Positions 9,991-19,398 of a stretch of 64,000 nucleotides of DNA are shown here, in pieces; the first letter of the stretch is position 1; each line of letters starts with the position of its first letter. The DNA comes from Bacillus renqingensis (GTDB lineage Bacteria > Bacillota > Bacilli > Bacillales > Cytobacillaceae): positions 1 to 64,000 of the forward strand of contig NZ_JADDIU010000003.1 of NCBI RefSeq assembly GCF_016464375.1, given 5' to 3'. Both the position numbers and the translations under genes were made by a program. The notes under the pieces are model-generated. The model was not told where the DNA came from. It saw only the letters and a program-made list of their open reading frames with translations, and made no database searches.

Positions 9991-12627
9991 ATGAAAAAAT
10001 TAACCGGCTCACAAATTCGGAAAATGTTTTTAGATTTTTTTAAAGAAAAAGGTCATGCGGTTGAACCGAGTGCTTCTCTCGTTCCACATGACGACCCTTC
10101 ACTATTATGGATCAACAGCGGTGTTGCAACATTAAAAAAGTATTTTGACGGACGAGTTGTTCCGGAAAATCCACGAATAACGAATGCCCAAAAATCGATT
10201 CGAACAAATGATATCGAAAATGTCGGAAAAACTGCACGCCATCATACATTTTTCGAAATGCTCGGCAATTTTTCCATTGGTGATTACTTTAAGAAGGAGG
10301 CTATCGAGTGGGCATGGGAGTTTTTAACCGATGAAAAATGGATTGGCTGGGATCCAGAGCTGCTCTCTGTGACCATCCACCCGGAGGACCATGAAGCACA
10401 TGAAATTTGGCATAACACAATTGGGCTTCCAGAGGAACGGATTATTCGTCTAGAGGGAAACTATTGGGATATTGGCGAAGGCCCAAGCGGTCCGAATACG
10501 GAGATCTTCTATGACCGCGGTCCGGAGTTCGGCAATGATCCAAGCGACCCGGAATTATATCCGGGCGGTGAGAACGAGCGTTATCTGGAGGTATGGAACC
10601 TGGTATTTTCACAATTTAACCACAATCCAGATGGTACCTATACGCCGCTGCCAAAGAAGAATATTGATACCGGAATGGGCTTGGAACGGATGACGGCCGT
10701 TGTCCAAAACGTGCCTACCAATTTTGATACCGATTTATTTATCCCGATTATTCGGGCGACGGAAGATATCTCAGGGGCCAAGTACGGGGTCAGTCAGGAA
10801 ACGGATGTCGCCTTTAAAGTGATTGCTGACCATATTCGGACTGTTGCCTTTGCCATTGGAGACGGGGCGCTGCCCTCGAATGAAGGGCGCGGCTATGTGT
10901 TAAGACGGCTGCTTCGCCGCGCTGTCCGCTACGCAAAGCAGATTGATATTAATCGTCCTTTTATGTATGAGCTTGTTCCTGTCGTTGGAGAAATCATGGC
11001 TGATTTCTACCCGGAAGTAAATGACAAGACGGAGTTTATTCAAAAAGTAATTAAAAACGAGGAAGAGCGTTTCCATGAAACCCTTCATGAAGGCTTGGCC
11101 ATTTTAGCAAGTGTAATCAAGAAAGAGAAACAACAAGGGAGCGATACCATTAGCGGGGAGGATGTTTTCCGGCTGTACGACACCTATGGCTTCCCGGTTG
11201 AATTAACCGAAGAATATGCGGCAGAAGAAGACATGAAAATCGACCACGAAGGCTTCGAAGCAGAAATGGAAGTGCAGCGTGAACGTGCCCGTGCCGCACG
11301 TCATGATGAAAACTCAATGCACGTTCAAGGCGGTGCCTTAAGGGATATTACGGTAGAGAGCAAGTTTGTCGGCTATGATGAACTGAAGACCCACTCTATT
11401 GTGACTGCCATCATCAAAGATGGTGAGCTCATCGAAGAAGCCTTACCTGATGAAGAAGTCCAACTAATGCTTGATGTAACACCATTTTATGCTGAAAGCG
11501 GCGGCCAAATTGCCGACCATGGTGTGATGGAGGGGGAAGGTGTCAGCCTATTTGTGAAAGATGTCCAAAAGGCGCCAAATGGACAAAATCTCCATAAGGT
11601 GGTTGTAAAATCCGGGACACTAAAAATTAATCAGCAGGTAGTAGCAGCAGTCGACGCTGACAATCGGGCAAAAATTATTAAAAACCATACAGCGACACAC
11701 CTGCTGCACCGTGCTTTAAAGGATGTACTCGGAGAACATGTAAACCAGGCCGGTTCCCTTGTCGAACCCGACCGTCTTCGCTTCGACTTTTCCCATTTTG
11801 GCCAAATTAAGCCTGATGAACTGGAGCGAGTTGAAAAAATTGTCAATGAAAAAATTTGGGACAGCATCGAAGTCGACATCAGTTTAAAACCAATTGCTGA
11901 GGCAAAGGCAATGGGAGCAATGGCACTCTTTGGTGAGAAATATGGTGATATTGTCCGTGTCGTCAAGGTGGGGGATTATAGCTTAGAATTATGCGGCGGC
12001 TGCCATGTTCCAAATACATCAGTGATTGGATTATTTAAGATTGTCTCTGAGGGTGGAATTGGTGCTGGTACCAGACGGATTGAAGCAGTAACAGGTGAAT
12101 CAGCCTATAAGGCATTAAATGAGCAGGTTGGTTTATTAAAAGCGGCGGCTGATAAATTAAAAACAAGCCCGAAAGAAGTGGTTAACCGTATTGATGGACT
12201 ACTGGCTGAAACGAAACAGCTGCAGCGGGAAAATGAATCCCTCGCTGCCAAGCTCGGAAATATTGAGGCTTTAAGCCTTGTATCTCGAGCTAAGAACATC
12301 GATGGAGTAACGGTGTTAGCAGCTAAGGTGGAGGCTGCTGATATGAACAACTTGAGAAACATGGCAGATGACTTAAAGCAGAAGCTCGGTTCGGCCATCA
12401 TTGTCTTGGGCAGCGTTCATGAACAAAAGGTCAATCTAATTGCGGCAGTAACGAAGGATTTAATCGAAAAGGGCTATCATGCCGGCAAACTAATAAAAGA
12501 AGTTGCCGCTAAATGCGGCGGCGGCGGCGGTGGTCGTCCTGATATGGCACAAGCAGGCGGAAAAGACCCACAAAAACTTGAGGCTGCACTTGCATTTGTC
12601 GACGAATGGGTAAAGTCGGGTTTGTAA
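9991..12627 (+). CDS. alaS: Alanyl-tRNA synthetase
   Basis: 878 aa. Class II catalytic core at residues 1-250 (motif 2 region [20 protein letters not shown]), an editing domain with zinc ligands HTATHLLH and LCGGCHV, then the DHHA1/C-Ala domain ending in a glycine-rich [18 protein letters not shown]. It charges tRNA-Ala and hydrolyses mischarged Ser- and Gly-tRNA. ATG 9991 is preceded by AAGGAGGTCA. Controlled by the T-box leader just upstream. Confidence 0.98.
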   Translation: MKKLTGSQIRKMFLDFFKEKGHAVEPSASLVPHDDPSLLWINSGVATLKKYFDGRVVPENPRITNAQKSIRTNDIENVGKTARHHTFFEMLGNFSIGDYFKKEAIEWAWEFLTDEKWIGWDPELLSVTIHPEDHEAHEIWHNTIGLPEERIIRLEGNYWDIGEGPSGPNTEIFYDRGPEFGNDPSDPELYPGGENERYLEVWNLVFSQFNHNPDGTYTPLPKKNIDTGMGLERMTAVVQNVPTNFDTDLFIPIIRATEDISGAKYGVSQETDVAFKVIADHIRTVAFAIGDGALPSNEGRGYVLRRLLRRAVRYAKQIDINRPFMYELVPVVGEIMADFYPEVNDKTEFIQKVIKNEEERFHETLHEGLAILASVIKKEKQQGSDTISGEDVFRLYDTYGFPVELTEEYAAEEDMKIDHEGFEAEMEVQRERARAARHDENSMHVQGGALRDITVESKFVGYDELKTHSIVTAIIKDGELIEEALPDEEVQLMLDVTPFYAESGGQIADHGVMEGEGVSLFVKDVQKAPNGQNLHKVVVKSGTLKINQQVVAAVDADNRAKIIKNHTATHLLHRALKDVLGEHVNQAGSLVEPDRLRFDFSHFGQIKPDELERVEKIVNEKIWDSIEVDISLKPIAEAKAMGAMALFGEKYGDIVRVVKVGDYSLELCGGCHVPNTSVIGLFKIVSEGGIGAGTRRIEAVTGESAYKALNEQVGLLKAAADKLKTSPKEVVNRIDGLLAETKQLQRENESLAAKLGNIEALSLVSRAKNIDGVTVLAAKVEAADMNNLRNMADDLKQKLGSAIIVLGSVHEQKVNLIAAVTKDLIEKGYHAGKLIKEVAAKCGGGGGGRPDMAQAGGKDPQKLEAALAFVDEWVKSGL

Positions 12628-12683
12628 TATCGACAAAGTAGTGTAAAATATAGGTAACTAATACAGTTTCGAGGTGTACTTTT

Positions 12684-12950
12684 ATGAGCGCATTTGATAA
12701 AACAATGAGGTTTAATTTTTCTGAAGAACCTTTTGAACACGATGTCAATGATGTTCTATTCCAAGTCTATGAAGCATTAAAGGAGAAAGGTTACAATCCT
12801 ATTAATCAAATTGTCGGTTACCTATTATCCGGAGACCCAGCGTACATTCCTCGTCACCGTGATGCCCGCAATATTATTCGCAAGCTGGAACGGGATGAAA
12901 TCATTGAAGAGTTGGTAAAATTCTATCTTAGACAACAACGAGAGGTTTAA
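12684..12950 (+). CDS. ireB: IreB family regulatory phosphoprotein (YrzL)
   Basis: 88 aa, UPF0297/IreB family, with the conserved run [21 protein letters not shown]. In Enterococcus faecalis IreB is a substrate of the Ser/Thr kinase IreK and affects cephalosporin resistance (established there, not here). GAGGTG lies upstream. ruvX starts 4 nt after it and yrzB follows, the standard Firmicute triplet. Confidence 0.93.
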   Translation: MSAFDKTMRFNFSEEPFEHDVNDVLFQVYEALKEKGYNPINQIVGYLLSGDPAYIPRHRDARNIIRKLERDEIIEELVKFYLRQQREV

Positions 12951-12954
12951 TCAA

Positions 12955-13371
12955 ATGCGTATAATGGGTCTTGATGTCGGCTCTAAAACAGTGGGTGTTG
13001 CCCTCAGCGATGAACTTGGATGGACAGCCCAGGGCCTTAAAACCCTCCATATCAATGAAGACAAAGAGGAGTATGGATTTGAGGAAATTGGTCAATTAAT
13101 AAATGAGTATCAAGTTAGTCAAGTTGTCGTTGGTTTCCCTAAAAATATGAACGGGACAATTGGCCCGCGCGGCGAAGCAAGCAAGCAATATGCGGCGGGA
13201 ATTGAACAGCGGTTTAAGGTCCCAACTGTTTTGTGGGACGAGCGTCTTACAACCATGGCAGCAGAGCGGGTATTACTGGAAGCTGATTTGAGTCGGAAGA
13301 AAAGAAAAAAGGTAATCGACAAGATGGCGGCAGTAATGATCCTTCAAGGCTATCTTGACAGCAAAAAATAA
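12955..13371 (+). CDS. ruvX: RuvX/YqgF, RNase H-fold nuclease
   Basis: 138 aa with the RNase H-like signatures [15 protein letters not shown] (first catalytic Asp), [15 protein letters not shown] and [11 protein letters not shown]. The family acts in 16S rRNA 5'-end maturation and has been proposed as a Holliday junction resolvase; the rRNA role is better supported. It sits between ireB and yrzB with a 4-nt gap to ireB. Confidence 0.93.
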   Translation: MRIMGLDVGSKTVGVALSDELGWTAQGLKTLHINEDKEEYGFEEIGQLINEYQVSQVVVGFPKNMNGTIGPRGEASKQYAAGIEQRFKVPTVLWDERLTTMAAERVLLEADLSRKKRKKVIDKMAAVMILQGYLDSKK

Positions 13372-13383
13372 CGAGGTGAAGAA

Positions 13384-13686
13384 ATGGCGCACGAACATAA
13401 TCATGAAGAGGAAGACCGCTATATAACACTTGTCAATGATGATGGTGATGAAGAATTATTTGAAATCCTGTTAACGTTTGACTCAGATGAGTTTGAAAAG
13501 TCCTATGTATTGTTTTACCCGGTCGGGGCTTCGGAAGAAGGGGATGAGGGAGAAGTTCATGCCTATGCCTATCTTCCTGAAGAAGATGGCAGTTTCGGAG
13601 AACTGATTCCAATCGAATCAGACGAAGAATGGGATATGGTCGAAGAGGTTTTCAATACTTTCTTAGAGGATGAAGAGGGCGAATAA
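13384..13686 (+). CDS. yrzB: DUF1292 acidic protein YrzB
   Basis: 100 aa, extremely acidic, with a His-rich start (MAHEHNHEEE) and a conserved beta-rich core (ITLVNDDGDEELFEILLTF). DUF1292 family, found after ruvX throughout the Bacilli. A clear terminator follows, so it closes the ireB-ruvX-yrzB operon. Molecular function unknown. Confidence 0.88.
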   Translation: MAHEHNHEEEDRYITLVNDDGDEELFEILLTFDSDEFEKSYVLFYPVGASEEGDEGEVHAYAYLPEEDGSFGELIPIESDEEWDMVEEVFNTFLEDEEGE

Positions 13687-13690
13687 CGAA

Positions 13691-13724
13691 AACGAACCAG
13701 TTCAAAAGGACTGGTTCGTTTATT
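13691..13724 (+). terminator. Terminator after yrzB
   Basis: AACGAACCAGT (13691-13701), an 8-nt loop, ACTGGTTCGTT (13710-13720), then TTAT. 11-bp perfect stem. Confidence 0.85.
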
Positions 13725-13856
13725 TATTTTCCTACAAAATAAACGGGAAATTGACATTTTTCTCTCTATATGCTGAAATAATTACGATAACTTATTGAAA
13801 TACTTGAGAAACATGCTTTATCTACAGGATTAACGCTTAAAGGAAAGGGGAGTACC

Positions 13857-14981
13857 GTGACAATAGATAAAAAAGATATTATTCGGCAAAAAATGCTGGA
13901 ATCACAAAAAGAAGCCAGGGTTGTTAGAAAAATAGTTTTGATTATTTCTATTTTATTGCTATTATTTATTATTATCGTTGGCGGTGGTGGATATCTCTAC
14001 ATCCAATCAGCACTAAAACCGCTGGACTCAAAAAGTAATGTTAAGAAAAAGGTGGATATTCCAATCGGCTCATCCGTGTCAGGGATTGGTCAGACACTTG
14101 AAGCAAATGGCATTATTAAGAATGGGAAAGTATTTAAATATTACGTTAAGCTAAAGAACGAAGGCGGCTTTATGGCGGGGGAGTATGAACTGAGTCCGTC
14201 TATGGATGTTGCTGAAATTGTCAGCCGCTTGAAAAATGGAAAGGTACTAGCGAAAGCTGCCGTTAAACTAACCATTCCTGAAGGAAAACAACTGAAAGAA
14301 ATTGCTGCCATCATGGCGAAAGCAACGAAACAGAAAGAAGCGGATGTCTTTAAGCAATTAAATGATCCAGCTTTTGTTAAATCTCAAATAGGAAAATATC
14401 CGGAGCTATTATCCAATGAAATTCTAAATTCCGCCGTGAAGTATCCGCTTGAAGGATACTTATATCCGGCAACTTATTCCTTTTATAAGAAAAATCCAAC
14501 TGTAGAAGAAATGGTTCAAGTGATGCTTGAAAAAACTTCAGCAGTCCTGGCAAATTATACAGAGCTAAGAAAGGATAAAAAGCTAACTGTCCATCAATTA
14601 TTAACGATGGCCTCATTAATTGAAGAGGAAGCGACTGACAAGGCGGATCGTAAAACGATTTCAAGTGTGTTTTATAACCGGATGAAAAAAGGGATGCCGC
14701 TGCAGACAGACCCAACCGTTCTCTATGCGCAAGGAAAACATAAAGAAAGGGTGTATTACAAGGATTTAGAGGTGAATTCACCGTACAATACGTATAAGCA
14801 TCAAGGTCTGACGCCAGGCCCGATTGCAAATGCCGGAAAAATATCGATTGAGGCGGCACTTGAACCAGCGAAAACTGACTATTATTATTTCTTAGCCGCT
14901 GCTGACGGCAAGATCATTTTTTCGAAAACATTAAAAGAACATAATATAGAAAAAGCAAAGCATATTTCTAATAAAAAATAG
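13857..14981 (+). CDS. mltG: MltG, endolytic murein transglycosylase
   Basis: 374 aa. A cytoplasmic N-terminus, one membrane segment (about residues 24-52, IVLIISILLLLFIIIVGGGG) and an extracellular YceG-like domain. The catalytic glutamate is in ASLIEEEATDKADR, and the conserved PYNTYKHQGLTPGPI motif is present. MltG cleaves nascent glycan strands and works with elongation enzymes. The start is GTG 13857 after AAAGGGGAG. A possible promoter is TTGACA 13751, N17, TGAAAT 13774. B. subtilis yrrL. Confidence 0.92.
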   Translation: MTIDKKDIIRQKMLESQKEARVVRKIVLIISILLLLFIIIVGGGGYLYIQSALKPLDSKSNVKKKVDIPIGSSVSGIGQTLEANGIIKNGKVFKYYVKLKNEGGFMAGEYELSPSMDVAEIVSRLKNGKVLAKAAVKLTIPEGKQLKEIAAIMAKATKQKEADVFKQLNDPAFVKSQIGKYPELLSNEILNSAVKYPLEGYLYPATYSFYKKNPTVEEMVQVMLEKTSAVLANYTELRKDKKLTVHQLLTMASLIEEEATDKADRKTISSVFYNRMKKGMPLQTDPTVLYAQGKHKERVYYKDLEVNSPYNTYKHQGLTPGPIANAGKISIEAALEPAKTDYYYFLAAADGKIIFSKTLKEHNIEKAKHISNKK

Positions 14982-14993
14982 CTTGTTTAATCA

Positions 14994-15022
14994 AGGGAAT
15001 AGTTCGCATTCCCTCTTTTTTT
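14994..15022 (+). terminator. Terminator after mltG
   Basis: AGGGAAT (14994-15000), loop AGTTCGC, ATTCCCT (15008-15014), then CTTTTTTT. Confidence 0.8.
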
Positions 15023-15056
15023 ATGGTAAAATAGTTCAAGTGTTTAATGAACGATG

Positions 15057-15155
15057 GATAGCGTAACTCACAGTATGTAGTTAATGGCATTCTTGTCTGA
15101 AGCGTTGCGAGCGGAGCCTTTAGCTGGCATGTCTTTTCTGTGAACGCTATTTTTT
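15057..15155 (+). ncRNA. Candidate structured RNA or leader upstream of trmR
   Basis: A segment of about 95 nt closed by a two-part helix: ATAGCGT (15058-15064) with ACGCTAT (15144-15150), and CACAG (15069-15073) with CTGTG (15138-15142). A T-run at 15150-15155 follows. An inner helix can form between TTAATGGC (about 15081-15088) and GCCTTTAG (about 15116-15123). An extended -10 box TGGTAAAAT is at 15024-15032 with no clear -35. It could be a regulatory leader or a small RNA ending before trmR; no known class was recognised. Confidence 0.5.
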
Positions 15156-15201
15156 CATGTCTAAGGAGCCGTATGTTGGCAAGAATTGAGGTGACGGCAG
15201 C

Positions 15202-15858
15202 TTGTTAAATGAAAAGCTGCATGTATATATTGAAAAGTTAATTCCAGAGCGTCATTCCTTGTTAACGGAAATGGAGCAGTTTGCCCAAATCCATCAGGTA
15301 CCTATTATGGAGCTTGCCGGGATTGAAACGATGCTGCAGTTGCTGCGCATCCATCAATCAAAAAAAATCCTTGAGGTGGGTACGGCTATCGGCTATTCCG
15401 CCTTAAGAATGGCGGAAGCCCTTCCTGGTGCGCATATTGTTACGATTGAACGGGATGTGGAACGTATTCAATGGGCTAAAGAATTCATAGGGCGCTCCGG
15501 TCTAAGCAAGCAGATCACGCTAATTGAAGGGGATGCACTGGAAGTTGTGGAGACAGTTAGCAGCCACGCCCCATTTGATGTGATTTTTATTGATGCGGCA
15601 AAGGGTCAGTATAAAAAGTTTTTCGAGATCTATTCTAACTATCTTAGTGAAGACGGAATGATCGTTACCGATAATGTATTGTTTAAAGGGCTTGTTGTTG
15701 AATCGGAGATTAACATAAAAAGAACGCGTAATCTTGTGAAAAAGATTGTTGAGTTTAACCGCTGGTTAATGATCCATCCGGGTTTTGATTCTATCATCCT
15801 TCCAGTTGGAGACGGGGTTGCCGTAAGTATAAAAAAAGAGGTGAGAGGAAATGACTGA
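15202..15858 (+). CDS. trmR: tRNA 5-hydroxyuridine methyltransferase TrmR (YrrM)
   Basis: 218-aa class I SAM methyltransferase of the O-methyltransferase-3 family: motif I ILEVGTAIGYSAL, motif FDVIFIDAAKGQY, and TDNVLF. B. subtilis TrmR converts ho5U34 to mo5U34 in tRNA. The two downstream U32 proteins make the ho5U substrate, and trmR overlaps the first by 8 nt, which supports the assignment over a generic catechol methyltransferase. TTG 15202 lies behind GAGGTGACGG. Preceded by a structured element. Confidence 0.9.
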   Translation: MLNEKLHVYIEKLIPERHSLLTEMEQFAQIHQVPIMELAGIETMLQLLRIHQSKKILEVGTAIGYSALRMAEALPGAHIVTIERDVERIQWAKEFIGRSGLSKQITLIEGDALEVVETVSSHAPFDVIFIDAAKGQYKKFFEIYSNYLSEDGMIVTDNVLFKGLVVESEINIKRTRNLVKKIVEFNRWLMIHPGFDSIILPVGDGVAVSIKKEVRGND

Positions 15859-16774
15859 ACTACTTGTGACACCTATTTCTGTTAATGATATAGGGCCATT
15901 AGCTGAGGCGGGGGCAGATGCATTTGTCATTGGTGAACAAAGATATGGATTACGACTTGCCGGTGAGTTTGTCCGCGAGGATGTCCAGCAGGCTATTGAA
16001 CTGGCTCATTCAAAAGGGAAAAAGGTCTATATCGCAATGAATGCTATTTTTCATAATGAGAAGGTGGAAGAATTAGCTGACTATATTCGTTTTGTTTCGG
16101 CTGCGAAGGCGGACGCCATCATTTTTGGAGACCCCGCTGTTTTAATGGCTGCAAGGGAAGCAGCACCCGAGATGAAGCTGCATTGGAGTACAGAAACCAC
16201 GGGGACAAACTGGTATACGTGCAACTATTGGGGCAGAAAAGGGGCCAAAAGGGCCGTTCTCGCCCGTGAAATCAACATGGATGCGATTGTGGAAATCAAA
16301 GAAAAGGCAGAGGTGGAGATAGAAGTCCAGGTGCATGGAATGAGCTGTATGTTCCAATCGAAGCGTTCACTGCTTGGTCACTATTTTGAGTACCAAGGAA
16401 AAGTGATGGAAATTGAAAACCGCAAGCACGAAAAGAACATGTTTCTTCATGATAAAGAAAGGGAAAATAAATATCCGATTTTTGAAGATGAAAACGGCAC
16501 CCATATCATGAGTCCAAATGATATTTGCGTGATTGATGAGCTTCAAGACATGTTAGAGGCGGGGGTTGATTCTTTTAAAATCGATGGTATCTTAAAAAGT
16601 CCGGAATACATTGTTGCAGTAACGAAAATGTACCGGGAAGCAATTGATTTATTTTTCAAAGATCCAGACCTTTACGAAGATAAAAAGGACGAGCTACTTG
16701 AGGCAATTAAAGAGATACAGCCTGAGAATCGTCCGATGGATACAGGATTCTTTTTTAAAGAGACGGTTTACTAA
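15851..16774 (+). CDS. trhP1: U32-family tRNA hydroxylation protein TrhP1 (YrrN)
   Basis: 307 aa, peptidase U32 family fold, with VHGMSCMFQSKRSLLGHYFEY at the family signature and IDGILKSPEYIVAV near the C-terminus. It is the shorter paralogue and lacks the cysteine cluster seen in the next gene. Members once called collagenase-like peptidases act in prephenate-dependent hydroxylation of U34. Its ATG overlaps trmR by 8 nt, implying translational coupling. Confidence 0.87.
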   Translation: MTELLVTPISVNDIGPLAEAGADAFVIGEQRYGLRLAGEFVREDVQQAIELAHSKGKKVYIAMNAIFHNEKVEELADYIRFVSAAKADAIIFGDPAVLMAAREAAPEMKLHWSTETTGTNWYTCNYWGRKGAKRAVLAREINMDAIVEIKEKAEVEIEVQVHGMSCMFQSKRSLLGHYFEYQGKVMEIENRKHEKNMFLHDKERENKYPIFEDENGTHIMSPNDICVIDELQDMLEAGVDSFKIDGILKSPEYIVAVTKMYREAIDLFFKDPDLYEDKKDELLEAIKEIQPENRPMDTGFFFKETVY

Positions 16775-16792
16775 TAAAGGAGGGGTTCAAAC

Positions 16793-18064
16793 GTGAATAC
16801 AGTAAAAGATAAGATTTCTGAAATCATTGACGGAAAACGTGTTATTGTGAAGAAACCGGAACTCCTTGCTCCTGCAGGTAATCTTGAAAAATTAAAAATT
16901 GCCGTTCAATATGGTGCCGATGCTGTATTTATTGGAGGTCAAGAGTACGGTCTGCGATCGAATGCGGATAACTTTACACTTGAAGAAATCAAGGAAGGTG
17001 TAGAATTCGCTAGGAAATACGGGGCCAACATTTATGTGACGACGAATATTTATGCTCACAATGAAAATATCCCGGGGCTGGAGGAATACCTGCTCGGATT
17101 AAAAGAGGCAGGGGTCGCGGGAATTATTGTTGCTGATCCGTTAATTATTGAAACTTGTCGTCGCCTCGCACCGGAGATTGAGGTCCACTTGAGTACACAG
17201 CAGTCGCTTTCAAACTGGAAGGCTGTCCAATTTTGGAAGGAAGAAGGCTTAGAGCGTGTTGTCCTGGCACGTGAGACAAGTGCTGAGGAAATCCGGGAAA
17301 TGAAAGAAAAGGTGGATATCGAAATCGAAACCTTTATTCATGGAGCCATGTGTATTGCTTACTCAGGTCGTTGCACATTAAGTAATCATATGACGGCACG
17401 GGATTCAAACCGCGGCGGATGCTGTCAGTCATGCCGTTGGGATTATGATCTGTATAGCTTAGAGGATAGCGGCAATGAAGTGCCTTTATTTGACGCGGGA
17501 GATTCGCCATTTGCGATGAGTCCAAAGGATCTTAACTTGATTCAGTCGATTCCTAAGATGATTGAACTGGGCATTGACAGTTTAAAAATTGAAGGACGAA
17601 TGAAATCGATTCACTATATTGCAACGGTAGTTGGCGTTTATCGCAAAGTCATTGATGCATACTGCGCAGATCCGGACCATTTTGTTATTAAACAGGAATG
17701 GCTGGATGAACTCGATAAATGTGCCAACCGTGAAACGGCGCCGGCATTTTTCGAAGGTGTTCCGGGGTATAAAGAGCAGATGTTTGGTAATCATAGCAAG
17801 AAGACTAGCTTTGAATTCGTCGGTCTTGTCTTGGATTATAATGAAAAAACCCAAATCGTTACCTTGCAGCAGCGGAACCATTTTAAACCGGGGGACGAGG
17901 TTGAGTTTTTCGGGCCGGAAATTCAAAACTTCACCTATCGTATCGATAAGATTTGGGATGAAAAAGGCAATGAACTCGATGCTGCCAGACATCCGCTCCA
18001 AATTGTCCAATTTAAGTTAGACAAACCGGTATATCCTAACAACATGATGCGAAAGGGGAACTAG
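16793..18064 (+). CDS. trhP2: U32-family tRNA hydroxylation protein TrhP2 (YrrO)
   Basis: 423 aa. The U32 signature [16 protein letters not shown] leads into a cysteine cluster (about residues 185-225: [15 protein letters not shown]) suited to bind an Fe-S cluster. A C-terminal beta-barrel region follows ([20 protein letters not shown]). With TrhP1 it probably forms ho5U34 in tRNA, which TrmR then methylates. ATG/GTG choice: GTG 16793 behind AAAGGAGGGG. udk follows after 4 nt. Confidence 0.9.
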   Translation: MNTVKDKISEIIDGKRVIVKKPELLAPAGNLEKLKIAVQYGADAVFIGGQEYGLRSNADNFTLEEIKEGVEFARKYGANIYVTTNIYAHNENIPGLEEYLLGLKEAGVAGIIVADPLIIETCRRLAPEIEVHLSTQQSLSNWKAVQFWKEEGLERVVLARETSAEEIREMKEKVDIEIETFIHGAMCIAYSGRCTLSNHMTARDSNRGGCCQSCRWDYDLYSLEDSGNEVPLFDAGDSPFAMSPKDLNLIQSIPKMIELGIDSLKIEGRMKSIHYIATVVGVYRKVIDAYCADPDHFVIKQEWLDELDKCANRETAPAFFEGVPGYKEQMFGNHSKKTSFEFVGLVLDYNEKTQIVTLQQRNHFKPGDEVEFFGPEIQNFTYRIDKIWDEKGNELDAARHPLQIVQFKLDKPVYPNNMMRKGN

Positions 18065-18068
18065 CAAA

Positions 18069-18701
18069 ATGCGCAAACCGGTTGTTATTGGTGTAACCGG
18101 TGGCTCCGGCTCAGGAAAAACCAGTGTAACGAAAGCAATTTATGAAAGCTTTAAAGGCCATTCGATTTTAGTTATTGAGCAGGACTACTATTATAAAGAC
18201 CAAAGTCACTTGCCATTTGAGGAGCGGTTAAAGACAAATTATGATCATCCGTTGGCGTTTGATAATAATCTGTTGATTGAACATATTGAGAAGCTCCTTC
18301 ATTACGAACCGATTGAAAAGCCGGTTTATGACTATGCTCTTCATACCCGCTCCGATGAGGTTATTCATGTTGAACCGAAGGATGTAATTATTTTAGAAGG
18401 GATCTTAGTGCTTGAGGACGAACGTCTGAGAAATTTAATGGACATGAAGCTATTTGTCGATACAGATGCCGATATCAGAATCATCCGCCGGCTTACCCGT
18501 GATATTAAAGAACGAGGCCGGAGCTTCGATTCAGTTATTGAGCAGTATACGAACGTAGTAAGACCCATGCATAATCAGTTTATTGAACCGACTAAGCGTT
18601 ACGCCGATATCATCATCCCTGAAGGCGGTCAAAACCACGTGGCTATTGATTTAATGGTGACAAAAATTCAAACAATTCTTGAACAAAAATCATTTTTATG
18701 A
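18069..18701 (+). CDS. udk: Uridine kinase
   Basis: 210 aa. Walker [14 protein letters not shown] at residues 8-20, the uridine-site region [13 protein letters not shown], and the kinase motif [22 protein letters not shown]. It phosphorylates uridine and cytidine with ATP or GTP in pyrimidine salvage. It is close-packed behind trhP2 (4-nt gap). Two hairpins (GCGCG/CGCGC at about 18758-18783, ATGCC/GGCAT at about 18793-18808) follow before greA, without a good T-run. Confidence 0.95.
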   Translation: MRKPVVIGVTGGSGSGKTSVTKAIYESFKGHSILVIEQDYYYKDQSHLPFEERLKTNYDHPLAFDNNLLIEHIEKLLHYEPIEKPVYDYALHTRSDEVIHVEPKDVIILEGILVLEDERLRNLMDMKLFVDTDADIRIIRRLTRDIKERGRSFDSVIEQYTNVVRPMHNQFIEPTKRYADIIIPEGGQNHVAIDLMVTKIQTILEQKSFL

Positions 18702-18874
18702 AACAATAGCAAAAGAAAAGCTACAAAGGATTCCATGAATGGATGAGTACCAAGCATGCGCGCCCTGATAGCCAGGACGCGCACTATGTATTATGCCCAG
18801 ATTGGCATAGATACTACATAATTGACATACACAACTCTATCGGGGGATTGTGAAGACTAGAAGGAGTGAGGATT

Positions 18875-19351
18875 TTGGCTACAGAAAAGGTATTTCCAAT
18901 GACACAGGCAGGTAAAGAAAAACTTGAACAGGAGCTTGAATATTTAAAAACCGTTAAACGTAAAGAAGTCGTAGAAAGAATAAAAATTGCCAGAAGCTTC
19001 GGTGACCTGTCAGAAAACTCGGAGTACGATTCGGCAAAAGAAGAACAGGCTTTTGTTGAAGGAAGAATTACAACGATTGAAAATATGATTCGCAATGCCA
19101 AGATTATTGCAGAAGGCGATCTCGCAGGCGATTCCGTTACATTAGGCAGATCCGTTACATTTGTGGAGCTTCCTGATGGTGAGGAGGAGACCTATACAAT
19201 TGTCGGCAGCGCCGAAGCGGATCCATTTGAAGGGAAAATTTCTAACGATTCTCCTATTGCAAAAAGCCTTATCGGCAGAAAAGTAGGCGATGAAGTAACG
19301 GTTCAAACTCCAGGCGGGGAAATGAATGTAAAAATCGTCTCAATTAAATAA
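18875..19351 (+). CDS. greA: Transcript cleavage factor GreA
   Basis: 158 aa. An N-terminal coiled-coil finger with the conserved [20 protein letters not shown] acidic tip, and a C-terminal domain ending [16 protein letters not shown]. It rescues backtracked RNA polymerase. The start is TTG 18875, about 8 nt after AAGGAG; the in-frame GTG at 18866 overlaps that site. A terminator hairpin follows and is shared with the pbpI start. Confidence 0.95.
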   Translation: MATEKVFPMTQAGKEKLEQELEYLKTVKRKEVVERIKIARSFGDLSENSEYDSAKEEQAFVEGRITTIENMIRNAKIIAEGDLAGDSVTLGRSVTFVELPDGEEETYTIVGSAEADPFEGKISNDSPIAKSLIGRKVGDEVTVQTPGGEMNVKIVSIK

Positions 19352-19367
19352 GTTTGAAAAAGGAAAA

Positions 19368-19398
19368 CCTCGTCAAAACTTTTGACGAGGTGTTTTTT
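19368..19398 (+). terminator. greA terminator that also holds the pbpI ribosome binding site
   Basis: CCTCGTCAAAA (19368-19378) pairs with TTTTGACGAGG (19380-19390), then TGTTTTTT. The 3' arm plus TG reads GAGGTG and lies 6 nt before the pbpI ATG (19399), so stem formation would bury that site. Confidence 0.85.

Noticed and set aside
18702..18874. Promoter for greA using TTGACA at 18822
   Set aside because: The -35 match is perfect but no acceptable -10 occurs 16-18 nt downstream.
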